Shown: piece by piece, positions 22,505 to 34,750 of the stretch
Position numbering within the stretch: position 1 is the stretch's first letter
Layout: every line of letters begins with the position of its first letter
Assembly (NCBI GenBank): GCA_006384855.1
Contig: VCJN01003572.1
Coordinates: forward strand, 62,001 to 126,000
Origin: Tetraselmis striata
Lineage: Eukaryota; Chlorophyta; Chlorodendrophyceae; Chlorodendrales; Chlorodendraceae
DNA: 64,000 bases
Direction of reading: 5' to 3'
Translations under genes and position numbers: made by a program
Notes under the pieces: model-generated
What the model was told of the DNA's origin: nothing
Database searches by the model: none
What the model saw: the letters and a program-made list of their open reading frames with translations, nothing else

Positions 22505-22800
22505 TGCAATACAGTAAAAGTAAAGTAAAGTTTGATGCCTCGGGACATCGGCCGAAGCCGCCCCGACACTTGACCTCTAGCGCCAACTGCAGTCGTAGGC
22601 CTGGCATAGCCCTTCGACCATTGCCTCATTCGAACCCCGAAAGGCTAATGCATCAACCAGGTAGACACAGGCAGGACACGCCGGGACGATATTGCCGGAA
22701 TACAACGGCCAGGAATCGAACCCGGGACCTCTCGCATACCAGACGACCGCTCAACCGAGCGGACAAGGAATGTACAGCCGTTACAAGGCCGGTCTTTGGC
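22505..22800 (-). mobile_element. tRNA-related SINE candidate
   Basis: On the minus strand CCGCTCGGTTGAGCGG (A-box-like D arm with a perfect 6-bp stem) is followed about 35 bases later by GGGTTCGATTCCTGG (B box and T arm). The flanks do not form a proper acceptor stem and extra bases precede the D arm, so this is not a normal tRNA. A second GGGGTTCGAATG-like block follows near 22,640, and the unit ends in (TTTAC)n at 22,514-22,530, as expected of a SINE tail. No clear target duplication was found. Confidence 0.5.
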
Positions 22801-24380
22801 TCGTTGCACTCACTGTGTACATGCTCAGTATTCATCCATCCTTGACGACCTAGGTGTGTATCGCAATGTCAAGCAAGAAAAATGTGTCATTTGATGAAGC
22901 TTTAGTCTCGTCATCCACCCAGTGTCGCCGCGGCCAAGAGACGTCTGAAACAATCAGCATCTATCCATATACTTGCTCACACTAGCATTGTTTTGATGGT
23001 TTTGGCAGGCATTCATCTTCGCGCGTCATTGTTGGCATTGTTTCATCAACTGCGTACTGGAGCGATCAGGGCGAATTATATTAGGCTGTTTGTACAGTCA
23101 TATCTATCTGTCTCGTGACTGAGGTACTGATATGTCGCTAAATTAGGGCGGTGCCATACCGAAGTACCACTGCTTGTTGGCAAAACTCTTGATCTGTTCC
23201 TTACGTCTGTGCATTGCACCCTCCCCCCCTTCCGCACCCTCCCCCCCTTCCGCCCCGCTCCTAACCCCTCATCTTACCCCAAATCTGGATAGAATGGGTC
23301 GTCGACGGATGGACTCGTCGTAACGGCGGCCTGAGGAAATATTTAAGCATTATTATAGGGTAGTGATGTCATTGAACATGCAATTATGAGGAGGCGCATC
23401 ACCGGACCACCAGCGGCAACGTCACTATATCACACTCAGTCTCAAACTGGTGCATAGTTAAATACCCGTTCATATGATCATCAGATAATATTTAAATATT
23501 TATTCATATATATTGTACAGGTATGTATAGGGTTTATCATCAGTCATAGCTGGTAGCTATAGGGTGAAATATATTTTGTAGGATACGGCGCATAGCAGTA
23601 TATACGTCAGTTATGAATAATACTTTGATCCATCTACTGGATGAGAAATAACAGTAGTAGTTAGAACACACAAACAATATTTATCTGCGCGAAAGCTCTT
23701 TCTATGGACCATGCGCTGCTATGACAATAAATATACGCGCTTTGCAGTTGCTGAGCCACTATACACTTCCATGGTTCCAAGAAGGACTCCGATTGTACGT
23801 TGTTTGTCCTGCGATAGTGTGATATCGATGGGGGTAATCAAGCGCAAATTGGTGATACTTATCTGTTCACATCATATTTGCAATTTTAGCATATAGTTCA
23901 ACCTTGACGAGCAATTTTGTAGAAGTAGTACTGTAGTAGAGACGAGGAAGAGTTTCTGCGCTGCGGGGGGCTGGCTAGCTTATATATAGTCTTGCTGTTG
24001 TATTAATATAAATGTTAAACGATGCTGCGTTATCATCAATGGCAAGCATGCGTCAATGTGGTCAGAGACTCAGAGCGCGTATAAATATAAATAATTTTAA
24101 ACGATGCTGCGTTATGGCATGATGTATTGATGCGTTATGCGCACACTGGGAGTGCGCATTGCCATTTATTGTAATTTTGATTTCCGCTGTGTAGTCTTAT
24201 CCCATCGTGTGTGAGTCTATTTTATACTAGCTGCTGCTGGACGTAAAATAGTAACTGCTACTCGTCCCCAGTAGTAGCTAAACAACGGCCGACATACAGT
24301 ATACGTATGCAAAAAGAGGATGATATACGACGAGACTCATCCTCGTATTCACGAATACTAACGGCGGATTCTGCATACAA
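22801..24380. other. AT-rich intergenic region
   Basis: No supported gene. C-rich duplicated words (CCCTCCCCCCTTCCGC) at 23,219-23,256. The rest is AT-rich with short repeated phrases such as TTAAACGATGCTGCGTTAT at 24,014 and 24,097. Confidence 0.5.
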
Positions 24381-24790
24381 ACTCAACCCATGGGTGAATT
24401 TGGTCCTCTACGTATAACCTCGACCCGTTGCTCGGGTAGGCATCCAGCTAGGGCGGCGCCGTTTAATTTGACGCCCATTCCCAGCGGTGGGGTATGTCCC
24501 GACGAAGAGGACGTGCATGCGGCGTACTGAGGCAGCCGAGGCTTCCCATCCTGCCATGGGTCTTCGCCGCTCACCGGATGGGGTGCCATCATAAGCCTTG
24601 TGGGAGGGATGGTTATTACGTTTGTGGGAGTTGTGGTGTGGCCTATGGGGAGGGGGCCAAAACGCGAGCAAAAAGGTAATGTATCACGCGCACCGTGTTT
24701 TGGCTCTGTTTTTGAGCCCTAATCCGAGCAAAGTGAGCCAAATCTCGTTATACCGAAAAGGACGAATTTAGGGTTTCGTACAGTTGCATT
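24381..24790. repeat. Module M, left boundary of the satellite palindrome
   Basis: Contains GGCCAAAACGCGAGCAAAAA at 24,655-24,674 followed by GTTTTGGCTCTGTTTTTGAG and AGCCAAATCTCGTT and a TTTAGGGTTTCGT block. The same series occurs in inverted orientation at 33,560-33,690. One plus frame encodes a short Cys/His text (CHHKPCGRDGYYVCGSCG), perhaps a zinc knuckle from a mobile element. Confidence 0.6.
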
Positions 24791-24914
24791 AAGTACTGGG
24801 ATCATGGCGCTGGCACGACCGCGGCTTCTAGATTGTGTCGTCAACGGTTTTCGCAACGGGAGGCATCACTCGCCACACCCGTGCCGTGCCCCATAGGCCT
24901 CCTACCTTATAGCC

Positions 24915-25481
24915 ATGTCAAATTCGGCGTGGTCCAATGGCGAGCATATCGACGGCATGTTTCAGTACATGCAGGTCAATTCTGAGCGTGTGTGGTCGAT
25001 GTTGCAGCGTCTGGAACCTGCGCTTGGTGCCGATACGGCACGGGGCTTGCTGACTAGATTTGTCGACCGCTCCTTGGCTGAGCTTCCGGTGCTTCCACGA
25101 AATGGTGCGACTCCAACACATGGCAGCGCTGGACAGGAGGCAAGCGTCGGGCCTAATGACCGGGAGTTCCCAGCACCGGCTGAGGCGTCAAACATTCGAG
25201 GGGGGGTGCCCGCAGACCGTGAAGCCCTTGCGTCGCTGCCAAAGTTTCGGCCGGAAGCTACAACCCCAACCCGTACCGGGACTCGCTTACCGCCTCGCAC
25301 GCAACCTTCTACCAGCGTCCCGGTCCAAGAACACCAACCTTCCAAGTCAGGAGGACATGATCATGAGTGGTTAAGGCCGGTTGTAGATGAAAGAGAGTGG
25401 GAGTCGTACAAGGCCTTGAAGACTGATATTCTCGACTTCGGCGAAAAGTGGCGCTACCTCCACCGATCTAGCGCCGCGAAG
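24915..25481 (+). CDS. Hypothetical protein, first exon only, running into the satellite block
   Basis: Open frame of 189 codons from a true ATG, beginning MSNSAWSNGEHIDGMFQYMQ, with amphipathic stretches (VWSMLQRLEPALG), a Pro/Thr-rich middle and WESYKALKTDILDFGEKWRY near the end. Composition is plausible for a real or Gag-like protein; no domain is recognised. It ends at a good donor (GCGAAG|GTAAGG) right where satellite family A begins, so downstream exons would have to lie beyond or inside the repeats. It may be ORF1 of the element whose 5' UTR is module M. Confidence 0.4.
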
Positions 25482-25484
25482 GTA

Positions 25485-27690
25485 AGGCATGTTTTAATAT
25501 ATCCATACACGGCGGCACGCCTTACAGTACCCGGATAATGCGACATACAGAAGTATTATGCGTGCGCATGGGCTCCACGACAAGAAACTCGTGGACAGGT
25601 ACACCCCTACAGGTACATCATATTGGCGACGGCGAGCCCTAGATTGTTGCGTTGCGCCGCAGATTGTTGCCTTCGGCAGGCGGTAAATGCCTACATGGCT
25701 GAAACACTTTCCTTGTCCGGGTATTCGTTGCATACTTGTATGACAAAAGCGCATAGGCTTGACGAGAAAGTACGACTGCGAGGGAGGTGCTCGCCCGAGA
25801 ACTTCACTTTGGCTTAGGACTGAACGCCCTAGATTGTTGCGCTGCGCCGCAGTTTGTTGCCTTAGGCATGTTCTAAATCCATACACGGTTGCACGCCTTG
25901 TAGTACCCGGATAATGCGGCATAGAGAAGTATTATGCATGCGCAAGGGCTCGACGACAAGAAACTCGTGGATAGTTACACCCCTAGGTACATCATATTCG
26001 CGACGGCGAGCCCTATATTGTTGCGCTGCGCTGCAGATTGTTGCCTTCGGCAGGCTGCGCCGCATATTGTTGCCTTAGGCATGTTCTAAATCCATACACG
26101 GCTGCACGCCTTGCAGTACCCGGATAATGCGGCATAGAGAAGTATTATGCATGCGCAAGGGCTCGACGACAAGAAACTCGTGGATAGTTACACCCCTAGG
26201 TACATCATATTCGCGACGGCGAGCCCTAGATTGTTGCGCTGCGCCGCAGATTGTTGCCTTCGGCAGGCGGTAAATGCCTACATGGCTGAAACACTTTCCT
26301 TGTCCGGGTATTCGTTGCATACTTGTATGACAAAAGCGCATCGGCTTGACGAGAAAGTACGACTGCGAGGGAGGTGCTCGCCCGAGAACTTCACTTTGGC
26401 TTAGGACTGAACGCCCTAGATTGTTGCGCTGCGCCGCAGATGATTGTTGCCTTAGGCATATTTTAAATCCATACACGGCTGCACGCCTTGCAGTACCCGG
26501 ATAATGCGGCATAGAAGTATTATGCATGCGTATGGGCTCCACGACAAGAAACTCGGGGATAGTTACACCCCTAGGTACATCATATTTGCGACGGCGAGCC
26601 TTAGATTGTTCCGCCTGCCTACACGGCTGAAACACCTTCCATGTCCGGGTATTTGTTGCATACTTGTATGACAAAAGCGCATAGGCTTGACGAGAAAGTA
26701 CGACTGCGAGGGAGGTGCTCGCCCGAGAACTTCACTTTGGCTTAGGACTGAACGCCCTAGATTGTTGCGCCCCGCCGCAGATTGTTGCCTTAGGCATGTT
26801 CTAAATCCAAACACGGCTGCACGCCTTGCAGTACCCGGATAATGCGGCGTACAGAAGTATTATGCATGCACAGGGGCTCGACGACAAGAAACTCGTGGAT
26901 AGCCACACCCCCTATCTAGGTACATCATATTCGCGACGGCGAGCCCTAGATTGTTGCGCTGCGCCGCATATTGTTGCCTTCGGCAGGCGGTAACTGCCTA
27001 CACGCACGGCTGAAACACCTTCCATGTCTGGGTATTTGTTGCATACTTGTATGACAAAAGTGCAAAGGCTTGACGATGAAGTACAACTGCTAGCGAGGTG
27101 CTCGCCCGAGAACTTCACTTTGGCTTAGGACTGAACGCCCTAGATTGTTGCGCCCCGCCGCAGATTGTTGCCTTCGGCAGGCGGTAACTGCCTACACGGC
27201 TGAAACACCTTCCATGTCTGGGTATTTGTTGCATACTTGTATGACAAAAGTGCAAAGGCTTGACGATAAAGTACGACTGCTAGCGAGGTGCTCGCCCGAA
27301 AACTTCACTTCGGCTTAGTGAAAGCCCTAGATTGTTGCGCCCCGCCGCAGATTGTTGCCTTAGGCATATTTTAAATCCATACACGGCTGCACGCCTTGCA
27401 GTACCCGGATAATGCGGCATACAAAAGTATTATGCATGCGCAAGGGCTCGACGATAAGACACAGATAAATAGCCACACCCTCATGTACTAACATCATATT
27501 TGCAACGGCGAGATTGCTGTGCTGCACCGGTGATTGTTGCCTTCGGCAGGAGTAAATGCCTACACGGCTGAAACACTTTCCTTGTCCAAGTATTTGTTGC
27601 ATACTTGTATGACAAAATCCGATTGCTAGCAAGGTGCTCGCCTGAGAACTTCACATTGGCTTCCGTAAAGCCCCAGATTGTTGCGCCCCG
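25485..27690. repeat. Satellite family A, direct array
   Basis: Irregular tandem units of about 210-380 bp. Each unit holds the word GATTGTTGCG-(CTGCGCCGC)-AGATTGTTGCC, often twice, and a conserved run from GGCTGAAACAC through TGCTCGCCCGAGAACTTCAC, then AATCCATACACGGCTGCACG and AATGCGGCATA. The repeated minus-strand ORFs are artefacts of the array. Inverted copies occur at 31,680-32,440. Confidence 0.9.
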
Positions 27691-28065
27691 CCGCAGATTG
27701 TTGCCCTGTCGCGACGACTCGTCGTATGTTTGCCGGTGCCTGTGGCGTGCATATCTAGCAAGGTAGCGACTACCGGTAGCGACTACTGGTAGCGAGTAGG
27801 AATTACTCTCAATCTCCCCTTTATCCCCAGCATACTCACTACAATCTCCGTCGGGGCGTGATACCGGTACCGGCAGACCAATGCGAGATATAGCTAACAC
27901 GTCGTCTTAATAATACAACGATACGATTCGCGGCGCCACGGCTGCGCGAGCTGCGGCGGGCAAGCCGCCGCGCTCGCCCAGCCGTATGCAGTGGCGCAAT
28001 CCCGCGAAATATCATCAAGCAGTGGCTACGACCGAGGTAATACCTACGGGTACCCGTATGTAGCG
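27691..28065. repeat. Repeat family C, copy 1
   Basis: Contains AAGCAGTGGCTACGACCGAGG and CGGGTACCCGTATGTAGCGAC near 28,018-28,068. The reverse complement of this block recurs near 31,150-31,200 and 32,855-32,900. Confidence 0.65.
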
Positions 28066-28199
28066 ACTATACCGGGGGCGGCAAGCCGAAAGGAAGTTGG
28101 GTGGTGCATTCAGTGGGCAGTTTTTTTCTCTCCAGCCGCCGAGATTGTGCCGCGCGAGCCCGGTTTGGGCCTTTCCTGCGTGACTTGCTTCAAAATAAG

Positions 28200-30830
28200 A
28201 GCGGAGAAGTCGTGTGATACAGAGAGGAGGTCCGCAAAGTCGCGAGTATATAAGCGCCGCGGGCCGGCACACCAATGGGGAAGAAGTCGTGTGATACAGA
28301 AAGCAGGTCCGCAGCGCCGCGGGCCGGCACCATCATGCGTGCTGATGAAGTTTCTGCGGTCTATGTGGTAGTGTCGCAGTCTTAATGCATATACGGAGCC
28401 GAATAACTTACCCGTTCGGATTGTACATTGCCGACATCGTATATACGACAATCTTATCTCTTGGCCGACCATATTCTCAGCTGCCCCCCCCCCCCCCCCC
28501 CATATATGCTTATACATGGCAAGATTACACGGGCGCGACGAGCATGGGGCGCGACTTCCAAACTAAAAGCGGAGGAGTCGTGTGACAGAGAGGGGTGGTG
28601 CAATACCACGCGTTTTGGTAAAGATATCCCCGGGGAGGGGATACTGCGGTTTACAATGTGGAAATGAGTCCCGCAGTCGTAAAGCATACATATGGAGCCG
28701 AATACAACATCTGGCATTCGGCTAGATTGTCAGTTGCCGACCTCACATATACAACAAATATAGCTCCGAGCCTCTGGGGGAGTTGCGCATCCAAGTGCCT
28801 ACTGCAGCCTCCCTTGAGTCCGACGGCACCGAGCAGCGTGGGTCTGTGGGACCTTCAGATTTGGCTCATTACTACAAACCGAATTAGGGCAAGAAGTATA
28901 CCCTAGTCAGGGTTGAACAATCTTGCTCACCGTGCAGAGTGCGACGCACTTACCATCGCAGTCCAGATACAACTCCATAGCACGTTACGGGAAGCCGGCA
29001 CCACCAATAAGGGCATCATGCGTTTTAGAGAAAGTTACTGCGGGGTCTATGGTAGTGCCGCATTCGCAAAGCACATACGGAGCCGAATCCCACACCGTGC
29101 GGCTAGATTTCGAGTTGCCGAGCCCGTATACAGAAATCTTATATGGCCGACGACCATATTCTCACCTCTTGACCTGCATATATGCTTGTATATAGCAAGG
29201 GAGCACGGCCGACGGCCATGGTGCGTAGCTTACAACATAAAAGTGGACGATGACGAGTCGTGTGACAGAGAGGGGATCCGAAAACCCGCAAGTATGAGGG
29301 CCGCGGGCCGGCACCGCCAAGGGTATTCGTGCGTTTTAAATGAAGTTACTGCGGTCTATGTGGTAATGCCGCAGTCGTAAACCACATACGGAGCCGAATA
29401 CCACACCCGTGCGGCTAGACTGCGAGTTGCCGAGCCCGTACACAACAATCTTCTATGGCCGACGACCAGATTCTCAAATATGCCGACCCCCAAATATGCT
29501 TTCATTACACGGCCGGCGGCCATGGTGCGCGGCTTGCAACAAAAAGTGGAGGAGTCGTGTGACATAGAGAAGGGGTTCGCAAAGCCGCAAGTGTAAGCGC
29601 CGCGGGCCGGCACCACAAAGGGCATCACGCGTTTTTGATTTTTTCACCGGTGTTTGTGGTATGTAGTGTCGCAGTCGCAAAGCACATACGGAGACGAATG
29701 ACACACCCGTTCGGCTAGATTGCGAGTTGCCGAGCCCGTATATACAGGAAACTTCCATGGCCGACGACTAAATTCCAAGCAGCCGACCCCCATATATATG
29801 CCTGTACATAGCAACATTACAAGGCCGACGGCCGTGACGCGGGACTTGCAGAAAAGGCCAAGGACGAGTCGTGTGACACAGAGAGGGGGTTCGCAAAGCC
29901 GCAAGTATGAGCGCCGCAGGCCGGCACCACAAAAGGCATCATGCGTTTTTGATTTACTCCGGTGTATGTGGTATAGTGTCGCAGTCGCAAAGCACATACG
30001 GAGACGAATGACACACCCGTTCGGCTAGATTGCAAGTTGCCGAGCCCGTATACATCAATCTTCTATGGCCGACGACCATATTCCAAGCAGCCGACCCTCA
30101 TATATGCTTTTATACGCGAGTCTCGCAAATAAAAGCGGAGGAGTCGTGTGATTCAGAGAGGGGGTTCGCAAAGCCGCAAGTGTGAGCGCCGCGGGCCGGC
30201 ACCACAAAGGGCATCACGCGTTTTTGATTTTTTTCACCGGTGTTTGTGGTATGTAGTGTCGCAGTCGCAAAGCACATACTGAGACGAATGACACACCCGT
30301 TCGGCTAGATTGCGAGTTGCCGAGCCCGTATATACAGGAAACTTCCATGGCTGACGACTAAATTCCAAGCAGCCGACCCCCATATATATGCCTGTACATA
30401 GCAACATTACAAGGCCGACGGCCGTGACACGGGACTTGCAGAAAAGGCCAAGGACGAGTCGTGTGACACAGAGAGGGGGTTCGCAAAGCCGCAAGTATGA
30501 GCGCCGCAGACCGGCACCACAAAAGGCATCATGCGTTTTTGATTTACTCCGGTGTATGTGGTATAGTGTCGCAGTCGCAAAGCACATACGGAGACGAATG
30601 ACACACCCGTTCGGCTAGAATGTGAGTTGCCGAGCCCGTATACAGCAATCTTCTATGGCCGACGACCAGATTCCAAGCAGCCGACCCTCACATATGCTTT
30701 TACACGCGAGTCTCGCAAATAAAAGCGGAGGAGTCGTGTGATTCAGAGAGGGGGTTCGCAAAGCCGCAAGTGTGAGCGCCGCGGGCTGGCACCACAATGG
30801 GCATCATGCGTTTTTGATGTGGGCTTGGCA
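28200..30830. repeat. Satellite family B with higher-order repeat
   Basis: Units of about 275-320 bp, each carrying GAGTCGTGTGA(C/T)..AGAGAGG, the phrase GCGCCGCGGGCCGGCACC, GGCATCATGCGTTTTTGAT, GTGTCGCAGTCGCAAAGCAC and GTTGCCGAGCCCGTATA. Unit starts are near 28,207, 28,285, 28,574, 29,253, 29,549, 29,864, 30,139, 30,458 and 30,736. Pairs of units are nearly identical at a period of about 590 bp (29,640-30,140 against 30,230-30,740). Confidence 0.88.
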
Positions 30831-31129
30831 ATAGTTTATAGATTGCTAGGCAGATTGCTGACTTTAGGCACGCTGTACTACCCGCCTATATGGCTGCCAA
30901 TCGTTTAAAATGCGGATGTATACGACAAAGAAGGATTCTGAATGAGCATATGCTTGACGATACTATACAGATTGCTAGGCAGTACTGCTAATACCTGATA
31001 TTTGCTTACGGCACGCCATAGATTGCTGTATTTTGGCATCCCGTAACTGCCTAGATGACTGGCAATATTTGTGCATGCGCATATATATGGCATAGAAAGA
31101 ATATGAATGCGCATAGGCTCACAGTTTGC

Positions 31130-31660
31130 TTGCCGTCCCCAGTCGATACGGGTACCTGCGTATTACTCTGGCCGTAGCCACTGCTTGATGGCCGCTCGCG
31201 ACTGCGCCACGATTGCATGCGCGGGGTAGATGTTTTTTGCATCTACAAACTCCCCGCCCGCTGCTTACTACCATCTTGGGGGCGCGGTACCAGACTAATG
31301 CGAGATTGTTAGTTCTCTTAACAATTACTACTACACTACGATTGATGGCGCCAAGAGGGAGTGGGTGTAGCGTGCAAATTAACAATTACTACTACGCTAC
31401 AATTGATGGCGCCACGAGGGGAGTGGGTGTAGCGTGCAAATACACGGTCTGCAATATACAGGATGGCTACAATCAGACTCCAATCTCGGGGCGCGGTACC
31501 GGGAGATGATTTCTATTTGCGATGCTGCCAGTGGTATAACGCTACGATTGAAGGCGCCATGGCTGTATGCACGCGCGCGGGAGTGCCAACCGCTGCTACT
31601 CACACAGCCGTGGTGCCGTCAATCTTAGCATTATACCAAACAACACAAATAGCAAACTGT
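31130..31660. repeat. Repeat family C, inverted copy 2
   Basis: Reverse-complement relative of 27,691-28,065 (GGCCGTAGCCACTGCTTGAT at 31,169). Within it a block of about 64 bp, AACAATTACTACTAC..CTACGATTGATGGCGCCA, is tandemly duplicated at 31,319 and 31,380. Confidence 0.65.
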
Positions 31661-31679
31661 CGGTACCGCACCCCATAAT

Positions 31680-32440
31680 TAGGCCGTTCCGGCATGCCGT
31701 GCCGGAGGCAACAATCTGCGGCGCAGCGCAGCAATCTAGGGCTCACCGTCGCGAATATGATGTACCTGGGGGTGAAACTATCCACCTATGTCTTGATGTC
31801 GAGCCCATGCGCATGCATGATACTTCTATATGCCGCATTATCCTGGTACTGTATGCATTTGTGTATGGATTTCAAACATGCCTAAGGAAACAATCTGCGG
31901 CGGGGCGCAACAATCTGAGGCTTTGCCAAAGTAAAGTTCTCAGGCGAGCACCTCGCTGGCAATCGTACATTCTCGTCAAGCGTGTGCGCTTTTGTCGTGC
32001 AGGTTTGCAACAAATACCCCGGGAAAGGAAAGTGTCTCAGCCAGGTAGGCCGTTCCTGCCTGCCGAAGGCAACAATCTGCGGCAATCTAGGGCTCGCCGT
32101 CGCGAATATGAGGTACCTGGGGGTGTGGCTATCTACCTATGTCGTGTCGCTGAGCCCATGCGCATGCATAATACTTCTATATGCCGCATTATCCGGGTAC
32201 TGTAAGGTTTCGCAGCCGTGTGCGGATTTAAAACATGCCTGAGGCAACAATCTGCGGCGTGGCGCGCAACAATCTAGGGCTTTCACTAAGCCGAAGTGAA
32301 GTTCTCGGGAGAGCACCTCGCTAGCAGTCGTACTTTCCCGTCAACCCTATGCGCTTTTGTCATACAAGCATGCAACAAATACCCCAGACAAGGAAAGTGT
32401 TTCAGCCAGGTAGGCAGTTACCGCATGCCTAACGCAACAC
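31680..32440. repeat. Satellite family A, inverted array
   Basis: Reverse complements of the family A units, for example GGCAACAATCTGCGGCGCAG at 31,707 and GTTCTCAGGCGAGCACCTCG at 31,936. It forms the right arm of a large palindrome with 25,485-27,690. Confidence 0.88.
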
Positions 32441-33060
32441 TCCTTACTCGCTACCAGTAGTCGCTACCGTAGTCAGATTGTATTACTCGATCGTTCGAGA
32501 TCCTTACTGGCTATTGTAGTCAGATCGTAGGCTACCTGCATATATCATCTCAATTATGCACCCTACACCCGCTCACCTCGTGGCGCCAGCAATCGAGGCG
32601 TGGTATTACTTGGAATACTAGCAATCTCGCAAGTCTGCCGGTGCCGCTCCCCAAGATTGTAGTGACTAGTACCGGGGAGATTGTATAGCAGTCGGTACCA
32701 GTACCGGTACTGGGCCAACTAGATTTGCGCGCTACCCCCGCCAACAATCGACGAGTCGCGACAGGGCTCGCGCACGATCTAGGCGGCTGAAGGGATTACA
32801 TCTGCCCTGGTCAATGCACACGATTTTCCCTTCGGCTTGCCGTCCCTGGCAGATACGGGTACCCGCGTATATCCCGGCCCTAGCCACTGCTAGATAACCG
32901 CCGGCGACGGCGCCACGGCTGAACGCGCGCGGGATTGCCCGCCACCGTTCACGCACTAGCCTCGGCGCCGTCAACCGTAGCGTAAACCTACTGGCAGCAA
33001 CAGCGCAAATAGCAATCTGCCGGTTATGCGCCCCGAGATTGTAGTGAGGTTGCGGTCAGA
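32441..33060. repeat. Repeat family C, inverted copy 3
   Basis: A second reverse-complement relative (AGATACGGGTACCCGCG at 32,850, TAGCCACTGCTAGATAACC at 32,881). Confidence 0.6.
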
Positions 33061-33559
33061 ACGTAGCCTACCCGTAGACGTTGCCTCCGCCACGACTGTC
33101 AGCCAGACGGGCGCCGAGCAGTACCCGATATATCCGCATACGGCTCGGCAAGAAACCCAATTAAGGACGGTACAAAGCGGGCGGCTGCCGCCGCACCCGC
33201 CGCAAGGATCGCCACGTCGGTTTGGCTGGCTATGACTATGGTACTGGGGCAGGAGCCGTGCCTTCGGCCTGCGTAGGCCTCCGCCGCCGCCGAGCGTCTG
33301 GGGGGTCCTTCATCGGCCCTGAAATCCGGTGACTTAACCCCCCCAAGCGACATTGAGCAAGGACCGTCGTAGGTACGACTCGGTCATAAGGGTATCTAGT
33401 GGCCCGCGCTTCACTCCGCCGGCTAGCAGGGCTAGCAAGGGTGACTACTGACTGAGAGGCGTGCCGAGGAGTGTGGGTGGGTGCCGAGGGAGAGGTGGTT
33501 GTAGTTCGTTACGGCAGCCGTCGTGCACATCTTCGTGCCCCATATTTCCGCACAATCGG

Positions 33560-33690
33560 CGGTGAAAATAGTATATAGAGGCAGAACAGGAAACCCTAAT
33601 CGGGCAACGTGATTTGGCTCGAAAAACAGCAGCAAAACTAGGACCTCGTGGTACAGTACATTTTTGCTCGCGTTTTGGCCTTTTCTGGTG
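33560..33690. repeat. Module M, inverted right boundary copy
   Basis: TTTTTGCTCGCGTTTTGGCC at 33,661-33,680 is the exact reverse complement of 24,655-24,674. The flanking GGAAACCCTAATCGGGCAACG and GATTTGGCTCGAAAAACAGC are diverged reverse complements of the left module. Confidence 0.65.
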
Positions 33691-34750
33691 GCCTATGGCC
33701 ATGGGTTGTGGTGTGTGTGCCGCTAGGGCACGTGGTGTTTTGATGGCAGAGGGTTGTTTAGAGGCCCTCGTCGTCGACCATGTAGTCTCCATCGACCAAG
33801 TCACCGAGATCGGCGCCGTGGTCGTGGGCGTCGTCGGCCATGTGCTCATCATCACTAGGGAGAGCAAGCGACGAGAGGGTTCGAGTGAGGGAGTGGAGCG
33901 AGCCTCCCGTGGTGAGGGGGCGATTGTGTTGGCGATGCAAATGCGTCTGCGGGGGTTGAACTTGGATATGCCTCGGACTTGGAGGCGATGCGCATGGGCT
34001 GGCCAGGGATGGGCGTGGTGGTTGCGTGCGGATGCGAGTGGAGGCTTCCGCGTTTAGGTCGTCATGCGGGGTTGAATTGTGGTGTACCTCGGACTTGGAG
34101 GCGATGGGCATGGGTTGGCCTCTCGCCTAGTCGTCGGAGGCGCGGTCCGGGCCGCCGGTCTGTATACGGCCTTGGCCGCTGCCGGAGCGGGCGGCGGTGG
34201 CCCGCGCGAGGCGGCCGGGGTGATAGCTTACGGGATCTGTGAAGTTATATGTTTCTTTGCTGTGCGGGTGGAATCGACGGCGGTCCGTCCAGCCCGTGAG
34301 CTGGGACATCACGCTTTCTTGAATTCGATGCGTTCTGCTTTGGTGTGTGTTGACTTGGTGTAGGCACCCAGCTGGCCGCCTCCGTAGGCGCCCATGGAGA
34401 CATCCAAGAAGCGGACGTCGATGTTGCTGTCCGGTGTTGCAATGAGAGGCTCTGCGGGGCGGCGGGAGTGCTTGCCTCCGGCCGTTTGGGGGGGAAGGGG
34501 GGGGGGGGGGTTGGGAGGGCAGACCCTAAGGGACATCGCGTAGCGCAATGCTCCGAGCTATGTGGATATATGGGGCCGAAGGGTATCGCGGAGATCCCGG
34601 ATTGGCAGGTGTACAAGTCCATTGTCGCCGGGTGATAATGTAGGCTTGGGTCAACACCGGCCTCTTGGAGTTCGCTGGAGAGGAGGGTCATGTCGTGTGG
34701 GCTCCCCGCAGGGAGCTCCAGTACAACGGAAAACCTAGATGTCGTTGTGT
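33691..34750 (-). pseudogene. Unidentified decayed coding fragments
   Basis: Minus-strand text at 34,110-33,758 (LPSDDEHMADDAHDHGADLG, acidic) and 34,691-34,245 (MTLLSSELQEAGVDPSLHYH, then Pro-rich). A phrase CTCGGACTTGGAGGCGATG(C/G)GCATGGG is duplicated at 33,972 and 34,090. No family recognised; probably mobile-element debris. Confidence 0.3.

Noticed and set aside
22690-22765. Functional tRNA gene on the minus strand
   Set aside because: D arm and T arm are good, but there is no pairing acceptor stem or regular anticodon arm and extra bases precede the D arm; tRNA-derived SINE fits better.
29644-30618. Repeated 70-117-codon ORFs on the minus strand
   Set aside because: They recur with the family B satellite period and have no independent conservation or domain.
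24000-33000. CRISPR array
   Set aside because: Repeat units are 200-400 bp, without short direct repeats separated by unique spacers, in a eukaryotic setting.
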